A stretch of DNA of 64,000 nt from Sphaerothrix gracilis (lineage in GTDB: Bacteria; Cyanobacteriota; Cyanobacteriia; Phormidesmidales; Phormidesmidaceae). Shown piece after piece: positions 54,576-62,729 of the stretch. Numbering within the stretch: position 1 is the stretch's first letter; the number at the start of each line of letters is the position of its first letter. Under the pieces are notes generated by a model, which saw nothing but the letters and a program-made list of their open reading frames with translations, made no database searches and had not been told where the DNA came from. The position numbers were made by a program, and so were the translations under genes. The stretch lies in NCBI RefSeq assembly GCF_030405905.1, contig NZ_JASATW010000005.1, positions 1-64,000 of the forward strand. Reading direction: 5' to 3'.

Positions 54576-55763
54576 TTAGCGAATAGAGGCGGGCTGAGAC
54601 AGAGAATGACTGAGAGACTCGACTTCACTTCTGGCCCAGCGATCGGCTTCCAATATATCTTCTAGGGTCGGACTGGCTGGATTTTGGGTCTGATGGCGAT
54701 CGCAGACCTGCTCAATTAGATGCGGAATATCTAAAAACCGAATCTTTTCGTCTAAAAAGAGAGAAACTGCCTGCTCGTTGGCCGCATTCAGCACTGCCGT
54801 CATTGAGCCGCCCGCTCGGCCTGCGGCGTAGGCCAAGTCCATGCAGGGATACTTCTGATGATCGGGGTGGCGGAAGGTGAGGTCGCCCGCTTTGACCAAA
54901 TCTAGCGGTTCCCAGTCCGTGTAGAGGCGCTCCGGCCAGGAAAGGGCATACAGCAGCGGCAGCCGCATATCGGGCCAGCCAAGCTGGGCCAACATGGAGG
55001 TATCCTGCAGCTCAATCAAGGAGTGAATAATACTCTGCGGATGAATCACAATATCAATTTGGTCATAGTCTAGGCCAAACAGATAGTGTGCCTCTATCAC
55101 CTCTAAGCCCTTATTCATCAGAGTGGCTGAGTCTACGGTGATTTTGCGCCCCATCGACCAGTTGGGATGTTTGAGCGCATCGGCAACTTGCACCTCGGCT
55201 AGCTTTTCGGTGGGCCAGTCCCGGAAAGCACCGCCAGAAGCCGTGAGTAGAATCCGCCGCAGCCCGCCTTTGGGTACACCTTGTAGACACTGAAAAATGG
55301 CTGAGTGCTCGGAATCAGCCGGTAGGAGACGGACACCGTGCTTTTCAACTAGGGGTAAGACGACCGGGCCACCAGCGATGAGGGTTTCCTTGTTGGCTAG
55401 CGCGATATCTTTACCCGCCTCGATTGCCGCTAGCGTTGGCAGCAATCCTGCACAGCCGACAATGCCCGTGACGACGGCTTCGGCATCGCCGTAGCGGGCC
55501 ACTTCGACAACGCCTTCTTCCCCTGCTAAAAGAATCGGCTGCGGGTCTAAATCTGCGATCGCTGCCTTGAGTTCCGGCAGGCGATCTTTCTGGCAAAGGG
55601 CCACAATTTCAGGCCGAAACTGCTTCACCTGCTGGGCCAGTAGCTCAACGTTACGTCCTGCCGCAATACCCACTAAGCGAAACTGATCCGAATGACTCTG
55701 CACAATATCGAGGGTCTGTGTGCCGATGGAGCCAGTCGATCCAAGCAGGGTTATGGCTTTCAC
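54576..55763 (-). CDS. dxr: 1-deoxy-D-xylulose 5-phosphate reductoisomerase Dxr
   Basis: Dxr makes 2-C-methyl-D-erythritol 4-phosphate, the first committed step of the MEP isoprenoid pathway, with NADPH. The 395-residue protein has the nucleotide site LLGSTGSIGTQTLDIV, NKETLIAGG, LPADSEHSAIFQCLQG with the metal site, WSMGRKITVDSATLMNKGLE and HPQSIIHSLIE. The length is full. Confidence 0.97.
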   Translation of the reverse strand: MKAITLLGSTGSIGTQTLDIVQSHSDQFRLVGIAAGRNVELLAQQVKQFRPEIVALCQKDRLPELKAAIADLDPQPILLAGEEGVVEVARYGDAEAVVTGIVGCAGLLPTLAAIEAGKDIALANKETLIAGGPVVLPLVEKHGVRLLPADSEHSAIFQCLQGVPKGGLRRILLTASGGAFRDWPTEKLAEVQVADALKHPNWSMGRKITVDSATLMNKGLEVIEAHYLFGLDYDQIDIVIHPQSIIHSLIELQDTSMLAQLGWPDMRLPLLYALSWPERLYTDWEPLDLVKAGDLTFRHPDHQKYPCMDLAYAAGRAGGSMTAVLNAANEQAVSLFLDEKIRFLDIPHLIEQVCDRHQTQNPASPTLEDILEADRWARSEVESLSHSLSQPASIR

Positions 55764-56221
55764 AATGCTTCCAAGGTTCAGGTTTGCTTCACAAGTATAA
55801 GGATCTCATAGTTTGGGCTTCAAGATGAGTCTCCCAATCCTGTAGCCCGCCAGAGCAAACTTTACGGATCTTGTCTTTCTCACCTGTAAAAGGGCATGAG
55901 GGCCTTTGCAAGAGCTAAATAGTGCCTAGCAGCAAAATCTGCCCCAAGTCAGCATTAACCTTGTAGAACAGCCATTTTTAAGAAGTTTATCAGGAACCAC
56001 AAATGCTCATGACGCCCTGAATGAGCTATGACAAGATGGAGTCACCCCCGTCAGCAGGCGAAAAATTGGAAAAGGCTCCTTGCCTCTGAGGTCGGTGCAA
56101 ACTCTTGGTAGGCCAAGAGTGGTAGGCCAAGAGGTTCATACCGTCTACGAGCCACATGTTGAGGAAAAAGCAGGCGTGCACCGAGACTCAGTGCATATGC
56201 TCTCCAGGTAAGGTCTAGACT
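55764..56221. other. Intergenic region upstream of the JAMM-effector locus
   Basis: About 460 bp. A 14-bp tandem duplication (56106-56133) and a small hairpin TGCAC/GTGCA (56177-56181 with 56191-56195) are the only structures I see. No coding region is supported. Confidence 0.5.
56106..56133. repeat. 14-bp tandem duplication with hairpin
   Basis: TGGTAGGCCAAGAG occurs twice in exact tandem (56106-56119 and 56120-56133). CTCTTGG at 56102-56108 also pairs with CCAAGAG at 56113-56119. It lies about 90 bases upstream of the JAMM-domain gene and may be regulatory. Confidence 0.7.
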
Positions 56222-57358
56222 ATGAGCAAAGATTTTCAGAGCCCGAAATCCTCAAAAAAACTGTCTGCTGTGGCTAACACCCAACTGCAGTCCCGTTCCT
56301 TTACAGCCTCTGCGCTAGCCTCTTCAGAAGCTACAGCTAAGCCCAAGTCGGGAATAGACTTTGATGCGGCCAATATTCCCCTGTTTCCAGAGAAATCTGC
56401 TGGCTCTAGTGAAGTCAGCTCGACTCAGCGATCGCCCCAGCCCGGTCCAAACTCTGACCCAAGCCAGCAGCCCCAGCCTGCCGAAAATACTTCACTGCCC
56501 ACCTATCTCCAAACTGCGCTCAAGCGCACTGCTCAAGCCAATGCGGCCCAGTCTCAGCAGGGACTACATCTGTTTCGTCAAGCCCACTCCGATGCTCTCC
56601 TCGATCGCTATCGCGCAAATCTAGCAGAATCACCCCAGTCCATCAAAATACAACAGCAGTCTCCGCTCAATGTCGTCCGCTGCATGGGGAGGAGTCCATC
56701 TGGCAAGGAGGAGCCTAGCCAGGCAGCCTCTAAGAAAACGGCAGAAGAAATCAACTTCGATACCCTAGCCTTAGGCAATCTCAAAAAAGAGAATCTGCCT
56801 GAGAAATTTGTGATCCCAGAATCGATGAAGGCAGGCATGCAAGCAGCCTGGAAAAAATCTTTTCCGGGGGGCAAGTCTCAGGAGCAAGGCGGTATTTTAG
56901 TCAAGAATAAAGACGGGACTTACTCTTGGAAAGCTGGGCCTGCTGGCAAATCGGGTTCCTTCAGTCCCAACTATGGCGATGTTGAAGCAGACGAAACGCT
57001 GGTTGCTTCCGGCCACAGTCATCCCTACGACAAAAGTGAAGGTGGCCATACCCATGTGTCTTTTAGCGGGGCTGATCTAGCCAATCTGGTTACCCAAGAT
57101 GAACACTTCAAGATCGTTCAGGCGGGTGAAGGCCAATTTGTCGTCAGCCGCACGCAGGAGTTCAATAAAAAGCGCTCAGAGCTAGACAAACAAGGTAAAA
57201 AAGACCTCAAAGCCGAAATGAAGAAGACCTGGAATGATACCTTCAGTACAGCGAAAGGGACGTTCCAGGAACGGGTCGAAGCTGCAGTCAAGGCCGTTTG
57301 TAGTAAGTACGATTTGGTGTACTACAAGGGGTCTGGCGGTAAGCTCAGCAAACAGTAG
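56222..57358 (+). CDS. Candidate injected or secreted effector with JAMM/MPN-like C-terminal domain
   Basis: The 378-residue protein has a Ser/Pro/Gln-rich disordered region to about residue 90, a helical linker (95-200) and a C-terminal domain (about 205-315). That domain carries Glu221 (QEQGGILV), GHSHP with His265 and His267, and SGAD with Ser282 and Asp285, the order of the JAMM metalloprotease motif. The His-to-Asp spacing of 17 residues is longer than the usual ten. The N-terminal pieces QLQSRSF and FDAANIPLF recall leaders of proteins near contractile injection systems, from memory. No signal peptide is seen. A lipoprotein gene follows 51 bases on. Confidence 0.65.
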   Translation: MSKDFQSPKSSKKLSAVANTQLQSRSFTASALASSEATAKPKSGIDFDAANIPLFPEKSAGSSEVSSTQRSPQPGPNSDPSQQPQPAENTSLPTYLQTALKRTAQANAAQSQQGLHLFRQAHSDALLDRYRANLAESPQSIKIQQQSPLNVVRCMGRSPSGKEEPSQAASKKTAEEINFDTLALGNLKKENLPEKFVIPESMKAGMQAAWKKSFPGGKSQEQGGILVKNKDGTYSWKAGPAGKSGSFSPNYGDVEADETLVASGHSHPYDKSEGGHTHVSFSGADLANLVTQDEHFKIVQAGEGQFVVSRTQEFNKKRSELDKQGKKDLKAEMKKTWNDTFSTAKGTFQERVEAAVKAVCSKYDLVYYKGSGGKLSKQ

Positions 57359-57409
57359 ATAGGCTCAGATGGAGGCAATGCCAGGATCTATCTTGCCGGG
57401 GTCGCTGCT

Positions 57410-57982
57410 ATGACTAACACGGTATTCATAATTCAAGGTTTACTGCTGGTTTTACTCATCGTTATCCAGTCCTGCACCGCCCCTCTCGCCCCTGATGTTG
57501 ACAGTAATGCCGATTCTCTCAGTTTCCCCGTCCAGCTTGATCAAGGAAGGTTTGCAATGACCTCATCTCCAGTCACTATCGAAGCAACAGACCCTGACCA
57601 ATGGTTGATTCAGGTCGAGCAGTCCCTGGCAGAGGATTCAGCGGCTGGTAGGGTTGTGATTAGATCAGCAGCGCCTCCTGATCCTGATAATCCACCTCAC
57701 CTAGTCCTTGCTAGCAGTCGCGCCTGGCTGGCTCTGGGAGATCAATTTATAGATCAAGGCAACTTTGAAGCAGCGATCGCCTGCGCGAAGCAGGGGTTAG
57801 CGGTTCTCGGCAGCGAGTACGCCGGATCAGAAGTAGAAGACGATACCGAGATGAAGCTATTAGCCGCTGAGGACAGAATCCAGGCTGGTCATCTCCAGGA
57901 TGGAGCCAGCGTCATGTTGCGCATGTTGAAAACTCGTACCGAGCTGTATCAGGAACTGCATGCGGCAACGGTAGTGCAGTAG
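57410..57982 (+). CDS. Small predicted lipoprotein with TPR-like helices
   Basis: The 190-residue protein has an N-terminal hydrophobic segment ending VIQSC, with the lipid-modifiable cysteine at residue 22; the lipobox is imperfect. Residues 95-135 (SSRAWLALGDQFIDQGNFEA) form a TPR-like pair, and the remaining C-terminal half is mostly helical. I recognise no family. It lies between the JAMM-domain gene and the isoprenoid synthase-like gene on the same strand, so it could be an immunity or accessory protein; that is a guess from position. Confidence 0.6.
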   Translation: MTNTVFIIQGLLLVLLIVIQSCTAPLAPDVDSNADSLSFPVQLDQGRFAMTSSPVTIEATDPDQWLIQVEQSLAEDSAAGRVVIRSAAPPDPDNPPHLVLASSRAWLALGDQFIDQGNFEAAIACAKQGLAVLGSEYAGSEVEDDTEMKLLAAEDRIQAGHLQDGASVMLRMLKTRTELYQELHAATVVQ

Positions 57983-58045
57983 CGATGAGCGCGCTCTTTT
58001 GGATAGCCCAGAACTGGCTGTCCATAAACACTGGAGGCAACCTAG

Positions 58046-59038
58046 ATGACGGAATTGAAGCTCACCGAAGCCAATTTAGTCCATCTGCAAAAGTTTCAAT
58101 CTCTGTTGCCGCAGGTGCGTCACTATATCCGGCAGCTCAGCCCAGCTCACTGGCCGGCGCTTAGCTCGGTTCTCAGTAATCTAACTGAGCGGCCCCTGGG
58201 TTCGCTATCTATTTTACCTTTGGCAAGCTGTGCCGCTGTGGGAGGCGATCCGCAAACGGCAATTCCAGTCGCAGCGGCCTGGGAAGTTCTCAATCTAGCC
58301 ATGCGCATTCTAGATGATCTGCAGGATCAAGATCGGCAGTCTGGACTGTGGGCCGAGGTGGGGGCGGCGCGCGCGTTTAACCTGAGTGCGGGTCTCTATG
58401 CCCTATGCAACCAGCTGCTGGCGCAGGCTCCTTGGTCGGATGCCTGTCACCGTAAAATCACTCAAACGTTTGCCCAAACGGGGTTGCGCTTGCTTAGCGG
58501 TCAAGAGCGAGACCTACAAGGATCGGCGCCAACCTTTGAAGACTACTGGCAGATAATGCAGGCCAAGAATGCCGCTGCTTTTGCCATGGTCTGCGAAGCT
58601 GGGGCTTTATGCGGCACAGAACAGCCTGATTACTTCAAGGCTTGCCGTCAGTTTGGCTATCACCTGGGGATGGTTTTGCAACTGTTTGATGACCTCCAGG
58701 GAATGTGGGAACCGATTGGCATTGGGGATTTGGCAATGGGTAAGATGACTTTTCCTTTGCTGTATGGCCTGTGCCTTGAGCATCCAGCACAGGCCGAACT
58801 GCAGCGCATTTGGGCAAGCAGCAATTTGCAGGCTCAGCGCGATCGCATCATCAGCCTTTTAGATCAGCTCCAGACCCGCGAGTTTATGGTCTGGACGGCC
58901 CTGCAAGAGCAACAGCAAGCTGTCGAGGCTTTGGCAGCTTGTCCAGGGGAGGAAGGCAAGATGGCTTTAGTGGCCTATGTCACGACCATTTTTAGACATA
59001 TCGAAGCGATTTTGCCTGCCAGTAATGAAACCGTCTAG
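58046..59038 (+). CDS. Class-1 isoprenoid synthase-like protein with altered second motif
   Basis: The 330-residue protein keeps the fold of trans-prenyl synthases. The first aspartate-rich motif DDLQD is intact at 90-94, followed by GQERDL at 152. The second motif, at 215-219, reads DDLQG and lacks its last aspartate. ComQ-like prenyl-transferases and other atypical members show such changes. A strong GGAGG site precedes ATG 58046. It is probably in the same transcript as the lipoprotein gene. Substrate unknown; it may be a prenyltransferase for a peptide or a degenerate synthase. Confidence 0.75.
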   Translation: MTELKLTEANLVHLQKFQSLLPQVRHYIRQLSPAHWPALSSVLSNLTERPLGSLSILPLASCAAVGGDPQTAIPVAAAWEVLNLAMRILDDLQDQDRQSGLWAEVGAARAFNLSAGLYALCNQLLAQAPWSDACHRKITQTFAQTGLRLLSGQERDLQGSAPTFEDYWQIMQAKNAAAFAMVCEAGALCGTEQPDYFKACRQFGYHLGMVLQLFDDLQGMWEPIGIGDLAMGKMTFPLLYGLCLEHPAQAELQRIWASSNLQAQRDRIISLLDQLQTREFMVWTALQEQQQAVEALAACPGEEGKMALVAYVTTIFRHIEAILPASNETV

Positions 59039-59047
59039 CCCTTACGC

Positions 59048-59536
59048 ATGAATTCACCTGCTTTATCGCAACTAATCACTCAGGTTGAATCAAAAGGGTT
59101 TTTGCTGCCCAAACCTGTAGGTATCGTCGGTGATTTCGGGGATACTCAGGAAAATTCAGAGGATTTGATTCATCTAGTACAGGCAGGGCAGAAACGGGCT
59201 ACGGCCAGTTTGCTCTGGTCTTGGCAGGTTGAGCAAGAGGCCGTTCCCACTCCTGGCGAGTTAGAGATTGTCGTCAATTGGCAACAGCAGCCTGTCTTCG
59301 TGCTCGAATATACGCAAGTTGAAATTTTGCCGTTTAATCAAGTTTCTGCTGACTTTGCCTGGGCGGAGGGAGAAGGCGATCTCTCTTTAACCTACTGGCG
59401 CCGGACACACTGGGACTTTTTTAGTCGTGAGTGCGATCGCTTAGATAGAACCGCCTCAGCTCAAATGCCGATTGTCTGTGCTCACTTCAAGCTGCTTTTT
59501 AGCCTGATTGACGGCTCAACTGGGTCAGAGCGTTAA
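59048..59536 (+). CDS. ASCH-domain protein
   Basis: The 162-residue protein has the ASCH signature GQKRATASLLWSW with LEYTQVEILPF and AWAEGEGDLSLTYWRRTHWD. ASCH is a PUA-like fold thought to bind RNA or nucleotides; one member hydrolyses N4-acetylcytidine. It starts 10 bases after the isoprenoid synthase-like gene and is likely co-transcribed. Confidence 0.87.
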   Translation: MNSPALSQLITQVESKGFLLPKPVGIVGDFGDTQENSEDLIHLVQAGQKRATASLLWSWQVEQEAVPTPGELEIVVNWQQQPVFVLEYTQVEILPFNQVSADFAWAEGEGDLSLTYWRRTHWDFFSRECDRLDRTASAQMPIVCAHFKLLFSLIDGSTGSER

Positions 59537-59623
59537 GCTTTTTTTCGGATTTGTAACATGGCTCAAAGTGGATGATAGGGTCAATACTGTTGAAAGTGCG
59601 TTCCAAACCCAGGGGGAAGCGTT

Positions 59624-59821
59624 TTGCTACCACGAACAGAGCAGTCAGCCAACACTACCCGCGAAGACTTTAGCGAATACGTAGCTCACCTACAGCTCCA
59701 CATGGCTTTACAAGCGCGTAATCTAGTGCCGCCTTTGGGCCAAAAGGGCGATCGCCGCCAACAGCTACTAGAGCAAACCCAGGCAGACTTTGAGAAAATT
59801 GTTTCTCGCCAGCGGTTCTAG
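59624..59821 (+). CDS. Small hypothetical protein
   Basis: The 65-residue protein appears to start at TTG 59624, with AGGGGGAAG about 6 bases before it. It is hydrophilic and helical (FSEYVAHLQLHMALQARNLV, then GDRRQQLLEQ). I do not recognise it. A strong terminator follows 48 bases after its stop, which supports it as a real gene. Confidence 0.6.
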   Translation: MLPRTEQSANTTREDFSEYVAHLQLHMALQARNLVPPLGQKGDRRQQLLEQTQADFEKIVSRQRF

Positions 59822-59868
59822 TTTTTTCGGCTTCATTCAGCTCGTATTCATCTCTACTAAAAGCAAAA

Positions 59869-59894
59869 GCAGCCTCCGAGAGGCTGCTTTTTTT
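59869..59894. terminator. Bidirectional rho-independent terminator
   Basis: GCAGCCTC (59869-59876) pairs with GAGGCTGC-type sequence ending at 59887, and seven T's follow on the plus strand. On the minus strand TTTTGCTTTT follows. It serves the 65-residue protein gene and hemB, which converge here. Confidence 0.9.
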
Positions 59895-59913
59895 ACGACT
59901 TAATATTGCCTCA

Positions 59914-60897
59914 TTACCCTTGCAGCCAGCGCGCAATGTCCTTGGCGTGATAGGTCAAAATCAGGTCGGCTCCTGAGCGCTTAAAGCTCAGCATCGTCTC
60001 CATGACGACCTTCTGCTCGTCTATCCAGCCGTTTAGCGCCGCCGCCTTCACCATTGAATACTCACCCGACACGTTATAAGCCGCTACGGGTAAATTTGTC
60101 GCCTGCTTCACCCGCCAGATAATGTCCATATAGGACAGAGCTGGCTTCACCATCAGCATATCGGCCCCTTCAGCAATATCCAGCGCAATTTCCTTGAGAG
60201 CCTCTGTCCCATTAGCTGGATCCATTTGATAAGTGCGGCGATCGCCAAACTGCGGGGCCGACTCAGCCGCATCGCGGAATGGCCCGTAATAAGCCGATGC
60301 GTATTTAGCGGCGTAGGACAAAATTGGCATGTCAGTAAAATCAGCCGCGTCCAGTCCTTGTCGAATCGCCTGCACGAAGCCGTCCATCATGCCAGAAGGG
60401 GCAATAATATCGGCTCCCGCCTGGGCCTGAGAAATTGCCGTTTTCTGTAGCAGTTCTAGCGTGGGATCGTTCAGTACTCGCCCGCTGAGATCGCCAGTTT
60501 CCAGGTAGCCACAGTGACCGTGAGCTGTGTACTCACACAGGCAGGTATCTACTATCACAATTAGATCCGGGACGGCTTCTTTGACCGCCGTTGTCGCTTT
60601 TTGCACAATGCCGCAGTCGTGCCAAGCGCCGGTCGCTTCATTGTCCTTATCCTCTGGAATACCAAAGAGAATGATTCCTGGAATGCCAAGGGCATGAACC
60701 TCTTTGGCTTCCTGCACGATCTTGTCTACCGAAAGCTGATAGACCCCAGGCATAGACTTGACTTCTTGCGCAACGCCTTCTCCCGGCACCGCAAAGAGAG
60801 GATAAATCAGGTCGCTAGTCGTCACGGCGTTTTCCTGCACCATGCGACGCAGTTGAGGATGGCTCCGGAGACGGCGAGGACGATGAGTCGGAAACAT
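59914..60897 (-). CDS. hemB: Porphobilinogen synthase HemB
   Basis: HemB joins two 5-aminolevulinate molecules to porphobilinogen in heme and chlorophyll synthesis. The 327-residue protein has RPRRLRSHPQLRRMV at its start, the metal region DTCLCEYTAHGHCGY, IAPSGMMDG, the lysine region ADMLMVKPALSYMD and YNVSGEYSMVKAA. All are typical of the family. It is convergent with the small gene at 59624. Confidence 0.96.
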   Translation of the reverse strand: MFPTHRPRRLRSHPQLRRMVQENAVTTSDLIYPLFAVPGEGVAQEVKSMPGVYQLSVDKIVQEAKEVHALGIPGIILFGIPEDKDNEATGAWHDCGIVQKATTAVKEAVPDLIVIVDTCLCEYTAHGHCGYLETGDLSGRVLNDPTLELLQKTAISQAQAGADIIAPSGMMDGFVQAIRQGLDAADFTDMPILSYAAKYASAYYGPFRDAAESAPQFGDRRTYQMDPANGTEALKEIALDIAEGADMLMVKPALSYMDIIWRVKQATNLPVAAYNVSGEYSMVKAAALNGWIDEQKVVMETMLSFKRSGADLILTYHAKDIARWLQG

Positions 60898-61261
60898 GAT
60901 GCTTATTTGAGAGTTTAATAAAAGTCAACAAACGCTAAAACTTAGGCGAGGCTGGCCTGAAGCTTTTCTCAGAGCCGCAGACTTATCGGCTCACACCAGC
61001 CAAAACCGTTACTAAAGTCTAAAGCCTGATGAGTCGCCGCACTCACCGAGAAAGTTACGTTCTGTAAAAGTGCGTCTGCGGCAGTCTGTTGAATGATTAG
61101 CCACTGCTGAGTCACAGCTAGCCGAGAAGCCGTGGTCTGCCGAAAATTTTGGGCTTGCAGATGTTTTTTACCAGGCTGGCTTAATAAGGCTGGCTTTATG
61201 TGCTAGATTTATTAACCGGACGCGGCACTAATAATTGTGTCAGTTCCGGCAAAATCTGTTC
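60898..61261. other. Intergenic region before tRNA-Lys
   Basis: About 365 bp upstream of hemB (minus) and the tRNA (plus). I see a loose direct repeat (AGGCTGGCTTTA-like units near 61172-61198) and no coding region. Confidence 0.5.
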
Positions 61262-61333
61262 GGGTCGCTAGCTCAGCGGTAGAGCACTCGGCTTTTAACC
61301 GATTGGTCCTGGGTTCGAATCCCAGGCGACCCA
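61262..61333 (+). tRNA. tRNA-Lys (anticodon UUU)
   Basis: The 72-base cloverleaf has an acceptor stem GGGTCGC/GCGACCC, D arm GCTC/GAGC, anticodon loop CTTTTAA with anticodon TTT, and T arm CTGGG/CCCAG around TTCGAAT. The discriminator base is A. The CCA end is not encoded. Confidence 0.97.
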
Positions 61334-61437
61334 GTTTATCGTAGCTAATTAAGAATTTTTAGGAGATTCCATGTCCTCATTGAATTTCCTCTGATATTCT
61401 TAACTAAGAGTTCAGATTTCAAAAATACTGCGTTATG

Positions 61438-61455
61438 GAACCAGCATGCTGGTTC
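61438..61455. promoter_or_regulatory. 18-bp perfect palindrome between tRNA-Lys and fbaA
   Basis: GAACCAGCATGCTGGTTC is identical to its own complement. It lies about 105 bases after the tRNA and 127 bases before the fbaA start. It may be an operator for a dimeric regulator. A weak T-run (CTTTTAGG) follows, so a minor terminator role is also possible. Confidence 0.55.
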
Positions 61456-61582
61456 AAAGGCTTTTAGGATTTGAATGTTTTAGGTTCATTTCCAGAAATG
61501 CTTTAAGATTGATGAGTAATAACACTTATTGATCTTTTGACACAGTTGCCGTTAGGCAATATTTAGATTTAGGAGGATATCT

Positions 61583-62662
61583 ATGGCGCTTGTCCCAATG
61601 AGGCTGCTGCTGGATCACGCCGCTGAGCATGGCTACGGGATTCCGGCTTACAACGTCAACAACCTAGAGCAGATTTTGGCCATCATGGCGGCTGCTCAAG
61701 AAACCGATAGCCCGGTAATCTTGCAGGCCTCCCGGGGTGCTCGTAAGTACGCTGGAGAGAACTTCCTGCGCCACTTGGTGACGGCTGCTGTCGAGACTTA
61801 TCCTGATATTCCGGTGGTGATGCACCAGGATCACGGTAATAGCCCTGCAACCTGCTATTCAGCAATTCGCAACGGCTTTACCAGCGTGATGATGGATGGC
61901 TCCTTGGAAGCTGATGCCAAAACCCCAGCTAGCTTTGAGTACAACGTAGATGTCACCAGCCAGGTCGTCAAAGTTGCTCATGCGGTTGGCGCTAGTGTAG
62001 AGGGCGAGCTAGGCTGCCTCGGTTCTCTAGAAACTGGTCAGGGTGACAAAGAAGATGGTCACGGTTTTGAGGGCACCCTCAGCAAAGACCAGCTCCTGAC
62101 TGACCCCGATGAGGCGGTTCAGTTCGTGGAAGCGACTCAGGTAGACGCGCTGGCGGTAGCGATTGGTACCAGCCACGGTGCTTATAAGTTTACCCGTAAG
62201 CCCACCGGCGAAATTTTGGCCATCAGCCGCATTGAAGAAATTCACCGTCGCTTGCCCAACACTCACCTGGTTATGCACGGATCTTCTTCTGTGCCCCAAG
62301 AGTGGCTGGATATCATCAACCAGTACGGCGGTCAGATTCCTGAGACTTACGGTGTACCCATCGAAGAGATTCAAAAAGGAATCAAGAGCGGTGTACGCAA
62401 GGTGAACATTGACACCGATAACCGCTTGGCTATCACTGCGGCGATTCGGGAAGCTGCGGCGAAGGATCCTTCCAACTTTGATCCGCGCCACTTCATGAAG
62501 CCTGCTATTAAGTACATGAAGCAGGTCTGCCAGAAGCGCTACGAAGCTTTTGGTACAGCGGGCAATGCTAGCAAGATCAAGCAGCAGCCTGTTGATGTTT
62601 ACGCAGCTATGTACGCTAAGGGCGAACTAGATGCGAAGACCAAGTCTGCCGCAGCCGTGTAA
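61583..62662 (+). CDS. fbaA: Class II fructose-1,6-bisphosphate aldolase
   Basis: The enzyme cleaves or forms fructose-1,6- and sedoheptulose-1,7-bisphosphate in glycolysis and the Calvin cycle. The 359-residue protein has the zinc-site MHQDHGNS, VEGELGCLGSLETGQGD, GTSHGAYKF and LVMHGSSSVPQEW, and NIDTDNRLAITAA near the C-terminus. A perfect AGGAGG site lies six bases before ATG 61583, fitting high expression. Confidence 0.96.
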   Translation: MALVPMRLLLDHAAEHGYGIPAYNVNNLEQILAIMAAAQETDSPVILQASRGARKYAGENFLRHLVTAAVETYPDIPVVMHQDHGNSPATCYSAIRNGFTSVMMDGSLEADAKTPASFEYNVDVTSQVVKVAHAVGASVEGELGCLGSLETGQGDKEDGHGFEGTLSKDQLLTDPDEAVQFVEATQVDALAVAIGTSHGAYKFTRKPTGEILAISRIEEIHRRLPNTHLVMHGSSSVPQEWLDIINQYGGQIPETYGVPIEEIQKGIKSGVRKVNIDTDNRLAITAAIREAAAKDPSNFDPRHFMKPAIKYMKQVCQKRYEAFGTAGNASKIKQQPVDVYAAMYAKGELDAKTKSAAAV

Positions 62663-62695
62663 AACGTTTGCTCCAGAGAGTTAGCTAAACTCAAG

Positions 62696-62726
62696 AGCTG
62701 GATGGCTAAGGCTGTCCAGCTTTTTT
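62696..62726 (+). terminator. Rho-independent terminator of fbaA
   Basis: AGCTGGATGGC (62696-62706) pairs with GCTGTCCAGCT using two wobbles, and six T's follow to 62726. Confidence 0.9.
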
Positions 62727-62729
62727 ATG

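Noticed and set aside
57984..58170. A short frame starting at ATG 57985 that could be a ComX-like peptide upstream of the isoprenoid synthase-like gene
   Set aside because: It reads through the following gene in another frame, lacks a good ribosome-binding site and shows no ComX-like end; it is a shadow frame.
61537..61565. A -35/-10 pair (TTGACA, 17 bases, TATTTA) directly before fbaA
   Set aside because: Transcription would start inside the Shine-Dalgarno sequence at 61571-61576, leaving no working leader, so it is probably not the real promoter.
62027..62491. A 154-codon minus-strand frame inside fbaA
   Set aside because: It is antisense to a complete, highly conserved aldolase and has no ribosome-binding site or family match.
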